Part shown: in pieces, positions 27,217 to 38,541 of the stretch
Layout of the letters: every line of letters starts with the position of its first letter
How positions within the stretch are numbered: the first letter of the stretch is position 1
DNA from: Serilophus lunatus
Taxonomy: Eukaryota > Chordata > Aves > Passeriformes > Eurylaimidae
Direction of reading: 5' to 3'
NCBI GenBank assembly: GCA_013399895.1
Contig: VXBA01002855.1
Span: 2,406,509-2,470,508, forward strand
Length of the DNA: 64,000 bases
Translations under genes and position numbers: made by a program
Notes under the pieces: generated by a model
Seen by the model: the letters and a program-made list of their open reading frames with translations, nothing else
Databases searched by the model: none
What the model was told of the DNA's origin: nothing

Positions 27217-30200
27217 GTAAGGTATTTTCTGCTTTGCTTGAGAAGTATGTTAATGAAAGTATTTCAGTATGCTTAAGATACCTACTGTTTGCCATAAGTA
27301 AAACAAATACTTAAAAGAAAATAATTTGGTCTATGGCATTGTCTTCTGTTCGTAAAATATTAACTAGCCTAAGTTCTGTATGACAAGCACAGAGTCCTTT
27401 AGGTTGGAAAAGGTCTCCAAGATAATTGAGTCCAGCCTTTGACTGATCTCCAACCTTGTCAGCTAGACCATGGCACTAAATGCCATGTCCAGTAGTTTTA
27501 GACAATACCACCCTCTTTGTTCATATGTGCCCTTCTAATTGTCTCTGGTTTTATTCTCTGAACGGTAACGACTCAGTGGTCTTGTGTGGTGTTGGGTTGG
27601 GTTTGCTTGTGGCGTTGTTTGTTTGTTTTGTTATGTCTCTGCATAGATCCTTCCTTAATGACACATCAGACAAGAAAAGTCGTAAAAATCACTTGCCTTT
27701 TCACGCCTCATATTTTTCAAAACATCTTTCAGATTTGGTTGTATAGCATTTATAAAATGTGCACTATACCATGAACTCTTTTGTGTCAGAGTACGATTAC
27801 TTTAAGTGATTTAACATAGTCCGTTGAGATAACAGAAACCTATTGTAGTAGTGTGCTCATACAGATGTGCTGTAGTTAAGACTTTATAAGTATTTTCATT
27901 TTAACTGTTTTCCAAACTATGTAACTCAGATATGTAAAAAAAAAAAATAAAAATCTAGGCTAAAATTTGACATACAGAGGCTTGGCCAGAGAGGTAATTT
28001 GTCACTGGCAGCCATGAAAAAGAGATGGGAAATTGCCAGAGCTATAAATGACTCTATAGTAAAATGGCTGCCTGTAACACAAAGACAATTATTGCAAAAA
28101 TGAAAATTGTCTAATTCTTAAATATTTCTTTACTTGTCACCTTTCATGTAGGACAGACAATGTGAAGGATTGGATTACCTTGTAAAGGGGTGCGTGTGTG
28201 AATGTTTTCTTGGCAAGATCTGTTTTTAAGTGGACCCAAATTAATTTGAATTGTTTCATTTACCAAAAGGGAAAATAGATGTCCACCTGCTGCCTGTAAA
28301 ACTGTCATCACTGTCTCAAGAAGAAAGTTGGTCTTTGATGGGAACTGTAGGAGGTCTGAGTTGTGTCCTTGGCTATGCAGGCTGCCTGTTTGTCTTGTAA
28401 AAGGCACTTGTGTTTATTACCCTGTTACGAAAAGCAGATTTTATGTAGACACGCCATAAAGGTTGTAGTATGTACACTGTATTTCAAGCTCATTCTGTAA
28501 AAAAATGTGATGAAATTCCAAGCTATTAATGCCAGTAATTATTGTGATGGAAATACCGTTCTGTATTCAAGTATTACTGTGTTGAGTGAAGCCTTCAAAA
28601 ACCATGAAGAAATGGCGTTCCTTGCTCTGCATTGCATGCGTGTTAATATGTCCATATTTACAAATGCTTTTGGGAATCCCTTGGAGCAGAAGCGCCCTTG
28701 AGAGTTGAACTGTTGTTTAGACAGTTGTCTAGAAATGTTAATGACCCTTGGCAGAGCCCTACTGATACCTTTGTTAAAGCACTGGAGTGACTCAAATTGC
28801 TTGACCCTCTTATTTAATCAAGCCTGATACTAGTGTATAAACTGTAACACATCATAACATGAGAAAGTACAGAAGACCATCTTTTATTTCTGTTAATGTC
28901 ATGATTGAATTTATAGGGACATGCTGGCCATGACTAACTTGGTCTGGTATTTCAATTGTAAAGTTCTCTTCTAATAAGGTAATGCTGGCTTTAGCTAGTG
29001 CTGCTGCAGACCAAAGGTTTTCTACAGGTCATTAAAACATCATATTAATTTAAAAAATCTTAGTGTTTACAGGAACTACAAAAGTAATGGAAATAAGTGC
29101 CCTCCTTTCTTTTGCACTTACATATCATTAAAAAAAGGAAATTAAAATTTAATAGTGCATTAAAATAATGCTAAAATTGAGACTGTGGAAAAAAAGTAAT
29201 GGAGGAATGAATTTAAGCTGCCACATAGATAGCTTGAGTCACTCAGTCAATACAGCACACACAACAAGTTTCAGATAAGTGGTCAACCCTATCGCATTAT
29301 GTGAATGCCACATCTAAGCACACAGGATTAGTGAGCAACCGACTAAATTTGTGATTTATTTCTCTACTTTGACTGTTTGCATCTTAACATAATTTTATTT
29401 AATTAGTTTTTAGGGTTTAGATTTTGTGCTTGCCACTAGTGAATGTTATCAAAAGGGCTGTGGCCCTTACCACCACTGCCCCTTTGAATCCTTTAGTGAA
29501 GGCTAACACTGGTTGCAAGAGAACCTTTAGGTGATTAAATCACTTTTTTTTCTATTAGATTTTTGGAAGAAGTAATAGTCAGTAAGAACCAAGTTTTCAC
29601 TTATACTTGTGTCCTATCAATTACTAAATTTTTAAATCTTATTATGTAGTAAATCTAAAAATCAGGTGCACAGAGAATGTAGTGTCATTTAAAATAGTTA
29701 ATGGTGTGCTGCAAATCTGTTGAATGGACTTATATATGAGAGGCAGTCATGAAGCTGAGACAAAAATACAGGACTTCTGTTTTGTGATAGGAGTGCTGGC
29801 ACCCTGAAAATTGCACATTAATATTTTATGAAGTCTAACCAATAGAAAATGGTCTCTAAAGGTCATCTGCTTTTGCTGATGTGGTATGGAAATTTAGTGG
29901 ACAAAGATTGATTATAAAAGTTCTTCGCAAACACTGTTGTCAGGATTTTTGGGCATTATACTGGTATCGTTGGATATATCTGTGATGAATTATAGTTTGC
30001 AATACAGAGATGTTCCAGCTAGGTCAGGATTAGCCTGGTGCTCCCAGCAGAGCTACCAACACTGGAATTTTTACCACCCACACATGTTCACTTACTGCAT
30101 TGTTCTGTGCTACTCCTCCATTTTCGCTTACACTTAACCTGTTAACAACCAGCTCGACTTTTAAAGTTTTGCTGCTGTCCTGATACGTGAGTCAGTGGTA

Positions 30201-30706
30201 TTGCTGTCTTGTGTCAAAGCAAGGGGCTTTGGCAACTGTAAAGTTTCAGAGACACTTCAGAAGTGGAAACATCAGTTATTTTTTATCGTCCTGTAATTCC
30301 TGTTTATTTTATTGTAGTAAAGCTAGAAAAATATTTTTAATCTGTTTGTGCTTGTCTTTGGAGCAACGTAATCTTAGTGGCAGAAAAATACTGCATAAAC
30401 TACGTTGACATTTTTAACTGGAGGGGAGATTTGGTGTTTTCCTGTTTTCTCCAAGTGAGACCCACAGGAGTTAATGCTTCTGAAGTTCTAGCAAGTAGTA
30501 TAGGATTAATGTCCAGCAATTTTTCTTGGTGTTTCTTGGAATCCCCTCCTTTATACTTACTGAGCTGGAAATCCTTTCTCTAGGTGAAGCACTTTATAAC
30601 AGTCTATTCTATCATCTCATACACAGTAGAGATAAATATCTTTTTAGTTCCTATAAATTTATAACAGCACAATAAGTACAGTTTTCACCTTTATTTTGCT
30701 TGTTAG
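27217..30706 (+). other. PARD3B intron 2 (visible numbering)
   Basis: This 3.5-kb phase-2 intron carries a short CR1 3' fragment near its 5' end. It also has two AT-rich stretches (27960-28460 and 29120-29400) that look like possible conserved non-coding sequence. No other gene is seen. Confidence 0.8.
27388..27505 (-). mobile_element. CR1 LINE fragment, 3' end
   Basis: On the + strand it reads CACAGAGTCCTTTAGGTTGG, AAAGGTCTCCAAGATAATTG and GAGTCCAGCC, then GCACTAAATGCCATGTCCAG, the reverse complement of the 3' untranslated end of avian CR1. The element therefore points to the minus strand and is cut off after about 115 bp, the usual 5' truncation. The far boundary is approximate. Confidence 0.85.
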
Positions 30707-30832
30707 GATGCTGGGACTCTTCATCCGTGGTATTGAAGAAAACAGCAGATCTAGGCGTGATGGTCTTTTCCATGAAAATGAATGCATTGTGAAGATTAAC
30801 CATGTGGACCTTACAGATAAAACCTTTGCACA
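30707..30832 (+). CDS. PARD3B: PARD3B visible exon 3: middle of PDZ1
   Basis: This 126-nt exon runs from the acceptor TTGCTTGTTAG to the strong donor GTAAGTGC. It encodes MLGLFIRGIEENSRSRRDG followed by LFHENECIVKINHVDL and TDKTFA, with a split Arg codon at the start and a split Gln codon at the end. These are strands betaC to betaE and the linker to helix alphaB of PDZ1; the GLFHENECIVKIN block corresponds to the usual DGRLRVGDRILEVN block of PDZ domains. The differences from mammals that I recall are conservative. Confidence 0.95.
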
Positions 30833-33800
30833 GTAAGTGCTGGTTTACTGATACTTTTAACTACCCAAGGTTTTTACAGTGCTGTGTTTAAATGATTTGT
30901 AAAGGGATTAATTCTTATTTCAGATAAAATACCTGTAAAATTGATACCTGGCAGGAACACTGTAATTTTCTTTCTGAAACCTCAAAATAAGGTGAAGTTT
31001 GAGGAGACAAATCGTCTTGTAGTTTCACAGAATTTACTGGGCTTCCTTAATTTAAATAGCATTACGTTTTGTAATCCTTATCTTCAGTTTTTAGTGCTTC
31101 TTTATTTTTACCATATTTTCCTTGGAATTTTTCCCTCATAAGACCTTCAGAATGAGTCCGCTTCTCAGCATAGTTTTTAACATTCTTTTGCAAATGAAAT
31201 AAGGGTGGGTTTTTGTGCTGCAGCTATTTGAGCATTTATTTTTTATAAATACTGCTAATGTCAAACTATGATTAGTTGAGCTAAATGATAGGTCTCACTA
31301 CTTATGACTTTTATTAAAAAAGTCTGTTGACATTTATTATCTATTTCAAATATTTTTTTTAAGTAATAGGTTGTTTTGATTGTCTGAATTAATGTGACAT
31401 CATTGCACAAAAAAATAGCCTCTCAAATTTCACAGATATTTGCTGTAGTAATTAAATAGTAATTTGTTTTTGCTTTTAATCCATATGTTTAGACAGCTGA
31501 GTGATTGTTTATGATATAACAAAAACCTATCGAGATGTCAAGGAAGTAAAGGCTTAACTTTCTAAACAGTAAGCCAAACATTCAAGACTTCTAGACTAAA
31601 ATCAAAACCGTAATTTTACAGTTAGGGGTAAATATTTGCAAAATAGTTTTTCATGACACCAGCATAGCTCTGTAGTGTAGGCATTCTTGTTTGTTGAGAG
31701 TGTGGTTTTTTGCTGATAGCTTTTCTGTTACATATTTGGTGGTAAAGGCATTCTACTGGGATATTCTTTCCATCAATGGAAATTCCAACATAAGCTACCA
31801 GAACATAATAGTTATCTTATTAAAACATTCATTGCCTCACCTGTGTATTTTTGTCATGAAATTTCTCCAATGAGATCTTGGCTGAATTAAAACCTCTCTT
31901 CTCAAAATCATATATGATCTTTTCTTTACAAAATTACTGTCGTCTTTGTCTTTTCTTCTCAATGTAGCTAGATCTTCACAGGCTTTCAGCCTGTGAGATG
32001 CTTGTGAAGGACTACATGTTTTTCTGCAAGGTTACTACATTTTGGGGCAGTTAGAAATACTGCAGTAAACTTTCCGATTCTGTCAGGATTTTCTTCAAAA
32101 GACATATGCAGGACACTTTGTTTTCTCCAAGCTTGTGTAAAGTTTTGGAACTTGGAAGGAATATTGACCATGAGAGTTAGCTTAAAGAGACGAGTCTTGT
32201 TACAGTATCTCTCTTTCATTGGAAGAAAGACAAGTGACTCAAAGATGAATTAGAGCAGAGCCTAATTTACTTGGTCTAAGTCTATTTATGTTGCTATATT
32301 AAGTCGTATGGTTGCAGTGATATTGGATCTGAGAAGAAAAACTGTAGGTAGTGAGGACTCAGCAGTGGGGACTGGGGGAGTATTTTGGATGAATTCTAGT
32401 CTATTCCCAAGTCTAACTTTTTTTCTGCTGAATTGTCTTTCGGACTTCTACATCGTCTCTTTTCCCTGGCTGTGGAGATGGCTAAAGAAAGCCACTTTCT
32501 AGGTTGAAACTAATCTCAGTGAATATGCCTTTTAGTTTTCATCTGGCATGACATAACCTGACAGAAGTCCAAGTTACATCTTTTACAATTACTGTATTTC
32601 TGTGACAAAGTATTGTCTCAATGACTATTGACCCAGAAATAGCAATCAGATTCTCCTTTGAGAGGAAAATCTGCTGGCTACTTTCAAATTGACATTTCTT
32701 CATAACCCTTGTAAAAGCTGTTTTAACACTTAGCAGAGACTGTTACATGCTGTCTCTTTCCATTTTCAGCAGAGACTTTCTACTGTTGCTACTTCTGCAG
32801 CTGTAACAGCAGCAGCCTACTTTCTGTATTCCCATGTTTATAATAGTTATATATTGAGTCTGTTGGTCTGTTTTTTCATTTGCTGCTAATCTATTCAATT
32901 ACATTCTGTTGTGTTGCAGAGTTTTTAGCACCTCTTTTAACTGATTCTCTTATTCCTTTAAAGTATGCATTTGGGGTCTCAAGAAATGTAAATTTCTCCA
33001 TTCATTATTTTTCTCTTTGAAGTGCAGCCAGTTATTTTGCCCCTGAAGACTGTATCTAGACTTTCCCATAGGATGTCTTGAGTTATTTCCACTATTTTTT
33101 GTTTGAAGGAGATCTTATATTTTCTCTTGCATGTATTTTAAATATTAATCTTTTGAAACTGAGTTATTAGATTACCTTGTAACATATGACCAAGTGGCTA
33201 CTTGCAAGGATGAAGATGAGGTGCAAATGAAATACTGTTAAGATTTTACATCCTTATGCTGGAAGCAGGCCATTGTTTCTGTTGTCAGGGTAAGGTCTGT
33301 CCTTGCAAACTTGCACAGGCTGTAGGTGAACAGACAAAGTACAACCTCTACAGACACACTGGAGGACAGTGTGTTACAGCTCTGAAACCTAACCCTTGAG
33401 GAGGGTGATGCTGAAAGAACACCATCCTACAATACTCTCCTTGCTACCTTTTCTAAGTTTGGGGTTTCTCTCTAGCAGTGCCTTCTGTCAATGAATGTGG
33501 TTATTCTGACTCTTGATGCTCATACACTCAGTGTGGCCGAGGTAGTTCTTTCCCACAGCAGTATCCATTGGGACTGACCCCTGGCTTCAATGTCTTCACA
33601 ATACAGAAAACCTCTTGAAACAGCCCCTCCTTTCCACCACCCAGAGCTGCAAAGTGGAGGTACCTGTGTTGGCTCTGTTGATCAGGGAAAGTAGTAGATG
33701 TGTTTTCAATATGTTAACATTTGTGGTGGCTTCCTTTCTGCGTCACTGCAAAAAAATGTTCATTTCAGAAGTACACAAGTCCAACATTCTCTTGTTAAAT

Positions 33801-34063
33801 AACTTAAATATAAATCCAAAACCAAAATGTCAGTGAATTACTGACAGAAAGGTAGGAGATAAGTGAAATGTTTTTAGAAGTGCTCCGTGATTTATTTAAA
33901 AATTAGTGTAGCCATTGCTTCCCCTCTTGACCCAATTTAGCTAAGCAGAAGTCTTGATTTTTCATTCTCAAAATGTACTTCAGGTACTGCTTCTGTTTGT
34001 ACTCAAGTGGTCTTCTGCAGTATGGAAGAAAATCATTCCACTTCAACAGGTACTAGTGCCAGC

Positions 34064-34240
34064 CACAAGATCAGGTTGTTCTTGGCCTCATTCAGCCTGA
34101 CCTTGAATATTTCCAGGGATGGGGCAGCCGCAGCTCCTCTGGGCAGCCAGTTCCAGAGCCTCAGTACCCCCTGACTAAGAATTTCTTCTTGTGTCTGTCT
34201 TTTAGTTTAAAACCATTCTTCCTTGTCCTATCACTGTCAA
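34064..34240 (-). mobile_element. CR1 LINE fragment
   Basis: The segment contains GATCAGGTTGTTCTTGGCCT, CATTCAGCCTGACCTTGAA, TTTCCAGGGATGGGGCAGCC, GAATTTCTTCTTGTG and AAAACCATTCTTCCTTGTCC, matching the reverse complement of CR1 3' sequence. The terminal octamer repeat is not present, so it is truncated at both ends. Confidence 0.85.
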
Positions 34241-34447
34241 GGGAGGTAGTTTCATTAAATGCTCTAACACGATTTCTGGTGTTGCAATTGAGTACATCTG
34301 TAAAGACATTGTTTAAGTGAAGTCCGTGTATCCACTTAGCAAGAGGTTACTGTTTGAAAGAGATGAGTAATATCTAACTATTTATTTATCCATTTATGCA
34401 GAAACACACAAATACTTGCACCTTTTTGGTCACCAGGGTTTTTTTCT

Positions 34448-34585
34448 GATGTCTATGCATCCCATACTATCATCCCTTTCTATTGCACTGTTTGCAGTCC
34501 CAGTATTTCTTCTGAAGATGTCCATATATCCCATACTGTCATCCTTCTTTGTTGCTGAGGAATCAGCCAGCAGTTGCATTGAGGA
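34448..34585. repeat. Partial tandem duplication, 69-bp period
   Basis: A segment at 34448 (GATGTCTATGCATCCCATAC, then TATCATCC) recurs at 34517 (GATGTCCATATATCCCATAC, then TGTCATCC). The first 36 bp of each unit are similar and the rest has drifted. Confidence 0.65.
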
Positions 34586-34937
34586 TTGTGAAGGAATCTG
34601 AGAGGCAGTTAGGCTGGACTCAGGAAAAAATGGAGAGTTGAGCTTGCTTGAAGTAGACGTATTCACCAGAACAATTGGCCATAAGTGCTCAGTGTGTCTC
34701 TATGCGAACAAGAAAGTACGTAACAGACAAGCACTTGAAAAAAATAGCAAGCTGTAACTTCAGCAGTCTTTTGATGAGCTTTTGCCATCAGAACTTCCCT
34801 TCTTCATACTCTGAATGAAAAATTGTGTTCATTAGTTTATTCTGGCTGATAGGTTTTCATGGCAGCTTAGGAGTTCTGACAGATATGCTGTTTCTACATG
34901 AAATGAAAGGAAATTCTGTAATTTAGAAATCTTATTT

Positions 34938-34942
34938 CATGT
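34938..34942. repeat. Target-site duplication CATGT, left copy
   Basis: These five bases lie directly before the TGTGG start of the solo LTR and are identical to the five directly after its CCACA end. Confidence 0.85.
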
Positions 34943-35790
34943 TGTGGTGGTTTGACACCACTTTTTTGACTAGGCTAGCTCAACAGTGACGAGAAGACTG
35001 AACAGAATGTAACAACAGAGAAACACTTTATTTGTCTGGAGCTCAACCAAGACAAAACACAGTTTAAGGGAACCCCAGACTTAACACAAAATTAAACCCA
35101 ACAAAACCACGAAAAAGGAAAACAAAGTAAAAAAAAAAGGAATAAGTGAACTGCTTTGAAAGGCCAGGCAGGCTGGCCAAAGACAAGCAGTGGGAAGGGA
35201 AAGCCGCTTCCCCTTCTTCTCTCTCTCTGGTGGAAGCTAACTCCCAGCCCTTGGAGTCTCTGTAAAACACAACAGAATGAAAGGTTCCTCCCCCCCAACC
35301 CGGGATGTTATTTTGGGGAAGCCTTCAACCTGCAGTTGTGCTGGATTGGCTCTGATGCTGATGGGGGATGGGCAGAGCCAAGCCACAAGGCCTGGGAGTC
35401 GGAGAAGAGAAGCCGTGCTCCTGCTCTCCAGGAAGCCAAAGAGAGTGAACTTCCATTTCTTGGGCCGCGCGCCGAGCTCCTCCCAGCCCTGCCACCCCCA
35501 GGCGCCGCGGGGGGGGTGGGGGGAAGCCCGCACCCCAGCCCTGGCACCGTGGGCTCCCGGGAACCGGCCCCGCACACTCCCGGAGCCGGCCCCGCACGCC
35601 GTGTCCCGGGGAAAAGCAATCCGCATTTTGGTGAGTCGGGGGGAAGCGAGGGAAGACTATTAAAAGAGAGAGAAAAAAAAACCAAACCAAAGAAAACCCA
35701 GGGTTTAAAAGGAAACATCCCCTTTTCCCCCTCCCCCACTCCCTCCAAGAACCTCGCATCTCCCTCCCCTCCCCTTCTCAAACCCCCACA
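34943..35790. mobile_element. Complete solo LTR (ERVL-like), CpG-rich
   Basis: This 848-bp block starts TGTGGTGGTTTGAC and ends CCCCCACA, giving TG...CA ends with the inverted pair TGTGG/CCACA. It is flanked by a perfect 5-bp target-site duplication, CATGT, at 34938-34942 and 35791-35795. Five-base duplications are typical of the ERVL class. No gag, pol or env is present, so recombination between two LTRs has left a solo copy. An AATAAA on the minus strand (35027-35032), about 85 bp from the TGTGG end, favours a minus-strand LTR orientation, but the strand is not proven. The centre (about 35460-35640) is very rich in CpG, unlike the surrounding intron. Open frames on both strands here are products of GC-rich composition. 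Confidence 0.88.
35027..35032 (-). promoter_or_regulatory. Putative LTR polyadenylation signal AATAAA (minus strand)
   Basis: TTTATT on the + strand reads AATAAA on the minus strand, inside the solo LTR about 85 bp from its TGTGG end. This is a usual spacing for the poly(A) signal before R/U5 if the LTR is in minus orientation. Confidence 0.4.
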
Positions 35791-35795
35791 CATGT
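35791..35795. repeat. Target-site duplication CATGT, right copy
   Basis: This is an exact copy of the left flank; it fixes the LTR right end at 35790. Confidence 0.85.
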
Positions 35796-35926
35796 GTACT
35801 TTCTAGAAAAGGGACCATGCAGGTGTGAAAGTAAGGGAAATTTATGCCTTATTCTTTGTAAACAACTTCAGACTTTGGACAGATTTTCTGATTTGTTGTA
35901 TTAATTTTCATGCCTTTCTTTTAAAG

Positions 35927-36282
35927 GGCTCAGGACATCTTCCGTCAGGCAATGAAATTTCAAAGTGTCATCTTAGAAGTCCTTCCTCCCTATAATCGAG
36001 AGCAATACGAAAAGTCTGCTATTGCTTCTCTTTTTTTGGATAACGAAGAAGGAGTTACAAAAACAAAGATACCACCTTCTCTTCATCCAAAACCAGCTCT
36101 GAAAACAATTAATCTTTCTGGAGCAGGCAGCTTGGAGGCAGGTGTACAAGCAACACTACAACCAGCTAAGAGCCCCAACCTCCCACGTCTGGGTAGAAAG
36201 TCGTCATCTCCCTCACTGTCTCCCCTTATGGGCTTTGGCAATAAAAAAAATGCAAAGAAAATAAAGATAGACCTGAAAAAAG
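35927..36282 (+). CDS. PARD3B: PARD3B visible exon 4: end of PDZ1, PDZ1-PDZ2 linker, first strand of PDZ2
   Basis: This is the longest exon seen, at 356 nt with the acceptor TTTCTTTTAAAG and the donor GTAAGTC. It opens with AQDIFRQAMKFQSVILEVLP, the alphaB helix and last strand of PDZ1. A low-complexity Ser/Pro/Lys-rich linker of about 85 residues follows, including the conserved block SSSPSLSPLMGFGNKKNAKK, and the exon ends with IKIDLKK, the first strand of PDZ2. The linker is less conserved than the PDZ parts, as is usual for this family. It enters in phase 2 and leaves in phase 1; the final G joins GT of the next exon to give the Gly of GPEGLGF. A solo LTR ends 136 bp upstream of its acceptor. 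Confidence 0.95.
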
Positions 36283-38401
36283 GTAAGTCTTCAGAGATGA
36301 TATGACTAATTCTCTATTATGCTATCAGTAGCGATATGTTAACTTCTAATTTAGCTAGTGACATTAAAAATATGAGGAAGTTTTTTACCATTTAAAAGTT
36401 CCAAAACTTCCAAAAGTTAAAGGAATATTAACAGAAATCTTCTCAACAGTCAGATTTTTGTAAATTTTGGACATATGTTACCCAGGTTTACTGATTTTTT
36501 GGAGACATCTCTGTTACTGTGTAGAAGCTATTCACAGAATCACAGAATTAACTTGGTTGGAAAGTCAACCTATAACTCATCAAGTCCAAGGTACAACCTA
36601 ACACCACTTCATCAACTAAACTGTGGCACTAAATGCCACATCCAGTCTGTTTTTAAGCACATCCAGGAATGGTGACTCCACCACCTCCCTGGGACAACCC
36701 ATTCCAATGGCCAGTCATGCTTTCTGTGAAGAATTTTTTCCTAACATCCAGCCTAAACTTCCCCTGTTGAAGCTTAAGACCGTGGCCTCTTGTCTTACTA
36801 CTGGTTGCCTGGGAGAAGAGGCTGCCCCTCACCTGGCTAGAATCTCCTTTCAGGCAGCTGTAGAGAGTCATAAGGTCTCCCCTGAGCCTCTTCTTCTCCA
36901 GGCTAAACAGCCCCAGCTCCCTCAGCTGCTCCTCACAGGGCTGGTGCTCCAGCCCCGTCACCAGCCTTACTGCCCTTCTCTGGACACACTCGAGCATCTC
37001 AACATCTTTCTTAAATTGAGGGGCCCAGAATTGGGCACAGGACTCAAGGTGTGGCCTAACCAGGACTTACCTGGTCCTGATGGCCAATGCCTGATATTAA
37101 GAAATGCTTCAGCCTCTTCAGAAGTACAGAATAAAAACTTGAACTATTTTCTGCTAACCTTTGTAATTTCAGTCATATCTGCTAATTGACCACAGCATTG
37201 TTACAACATTCCTTTAAAGATAAGCTTAAAAATATACTCTGCTGTATTTCATGCTTTCCAAGAGGTTGACCACCTGTCTTTCCCTTTATTTTCTGAAAAC
37301 TTTTTTTTCTTCTATCATATTTATTCAGCTGTCAGAAGGCAGAATTTTGTGTACCTAACTTGAATTGGTGCACCATGCAGCTGCCTGTCTTTGCCTGAAG
37401 TAACAGGTTTATGCACATGTGGCAAAATGTGCTTAAGCAGATCCCAATTAGCATTTATATTTTCTGTTTAATTTCTGTCTCTGATTTGGCTGAGAGTGAA
37501 ATTTGATCTTAGAAGTGGCCCTTTTAAAAACTGTAACTTTATTCTTTTAACACATGATGAATGTAATCAAGCTCTGATTTCTTAATTTTTGTTATTTCTT
37601 AGCTTAAATAACCCATTTTTACTTCTGAACTCCTCACCTTTGTGTTAACAAAAGCTACTTCAGTTTTTTTTCCCATTGTTGATTAAATGCTTGTGATTTT
37701 GAAACATTAATTTATATTTTTAGAAATTATAGCAATGTGATGATATCTCTGAAAACTTATTGTAATACTGCTTAATCTAAAAAGATTTTTATGAACTCTG
37801 TTATTCCTAGTGATTTTGATAGCTTACAAACAATACCTGCTAATACTGACTTTATTTCCTAATTATTTGTTTTAACATTTATCTGTTAAAACTGGAGGTT
37901 CTTTATTTCCGAGCAGCAAACAGCTTCACTAATGGAAGCTTTGAAATACCACTTTGTCCTTTCTTAGCAGCACATTGTCAGCAGTTTTTGCATTCAAATC
38001 ATGTGATACTTTCCCCATCTACCAAGTTTTGGTAAAATCTGTTAGATTATATTCCAATTGCTCTGATTCTGTGAAAGACTATTGACATTAATCTGCAGGG
38101 TAATATTAAAACAACCTACAGAAAAGTTACATGCTTTAAAAAGAGTTCTCGATTATTCTTTATTATTGTGTGCTTACAAAAAGTATTTCCATCTGTAGCT
38201 GTTGCAGGAGGATTTGGGGATGTGTTTCTCTACACCTTGCGGAAAATTGGCTCATGTTTGCAGCTTTTTGTTTGTTTTATTTTTCTTAGAGCTGACCTCA
38301 AGGAGTGTCTTTGATATGTTGCTGACATTGTTTGCTTACTTTTAAGGATCATTGTTTTCTTGCTGAAATTTATGTTAAGAATTCTTTATCTGACATTCTA
38401 G
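36283..38401 (+). other. PARD3B intron 4 (visible numbering)
   Basis: This 2.1-kb phase-1 intron has a CR1 copy of about 530 bp in its 5' third. The rest is AT-rich with no further feature. Confidence 0.8.
36533..37065 (-). mobile_element. CR1 LINE copy with 3' end and part of the reverse-transcriptase ORF
   Basis: The left end, CACAGAATCACAGAAT, is the reverse complement of the ATTCTGTG octamer repeat that ends CR1 elements, so the element runs on the minus strand. Within it, 36653-36997 (minus) stays open and encodes the CR1 ORF2 C-terminal region, with motifs such as RRAVRLVTGLEH, QLRELGLFSLEKKRLRGD and FRLDVRKKFFTE. The catalytic part of the reverse transcriptase is missing, so it is a dead 5'-truncated copy. 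It is the longest CR1 in the window. Its far end, about 37065-37100, is degraded. Confidence 0.93.
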
Positions 38402-38541
38402 GTCCAGAAGGACTTGGTTTCACTGTGGTTACCAGAGACTCTTCAGTACATGGTCCTGGTCCAATCTTTGTGAAGAATATTTTACCAAAAGGTGCAGCAG
38501 TAAAAGATGGTCGCTTGCAGTCAGGAGACAGAATCCTGGAG
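38402..38541 (+). CDS. PARD3B: PARD3B visible exon 5: PDZ2 core
   Basis: This 140-nt exon has the acceptor CTGACATTCTAG. It encodes PEGLGFTVVTRDSSVHGPGP followed by IFVKNILPKGAAVKDGRLQSG and DRILE. GLGF is the canonical PDZ carboxylate-binding loop, and the DGRLQSGDRILEV block is the betaD-betaE turn. The stretch TVVTRDSSVHGPG is what separates PARD3B from PARD3. In PAR-3 proteins PDZ2 is known to contact membrane phosphoinositides. The donor is GTTAGG, a poor match to consensus, and the open frame continues 40 nt into the intron before a TGA. Confidence 0.96.

Larger units (their letters stand above)
30833..35926 (+). other. PARD3B intron 3 (visible numbering)
   Basis: This 5.1-kb phase-2 intron interrupts PDZ1. 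It contains a CR1 fragment at 34064-34240, a partial 69-bp tandem duplication starting at 34448, and the complete solo LTR at 34943-35790. The first 3 kb is AT-rich sequence with no feature I can support. Confidence 0.8.

Noticed and set aside
35156..35806. 216-codon open frame on the + strand, and three long minus-strand frames, at the solo LTR
   Set aside because: All lie mostly within the CpG-rich LTR, where stop codons are scarce by composition, overlap one another in several frames, and show no protein family features.
36653..36997. Minus-strand open frame as an independent gene
   Set aside because: It is the C-terminal end of CR1 ORF2 inside a truncated LINE copy.
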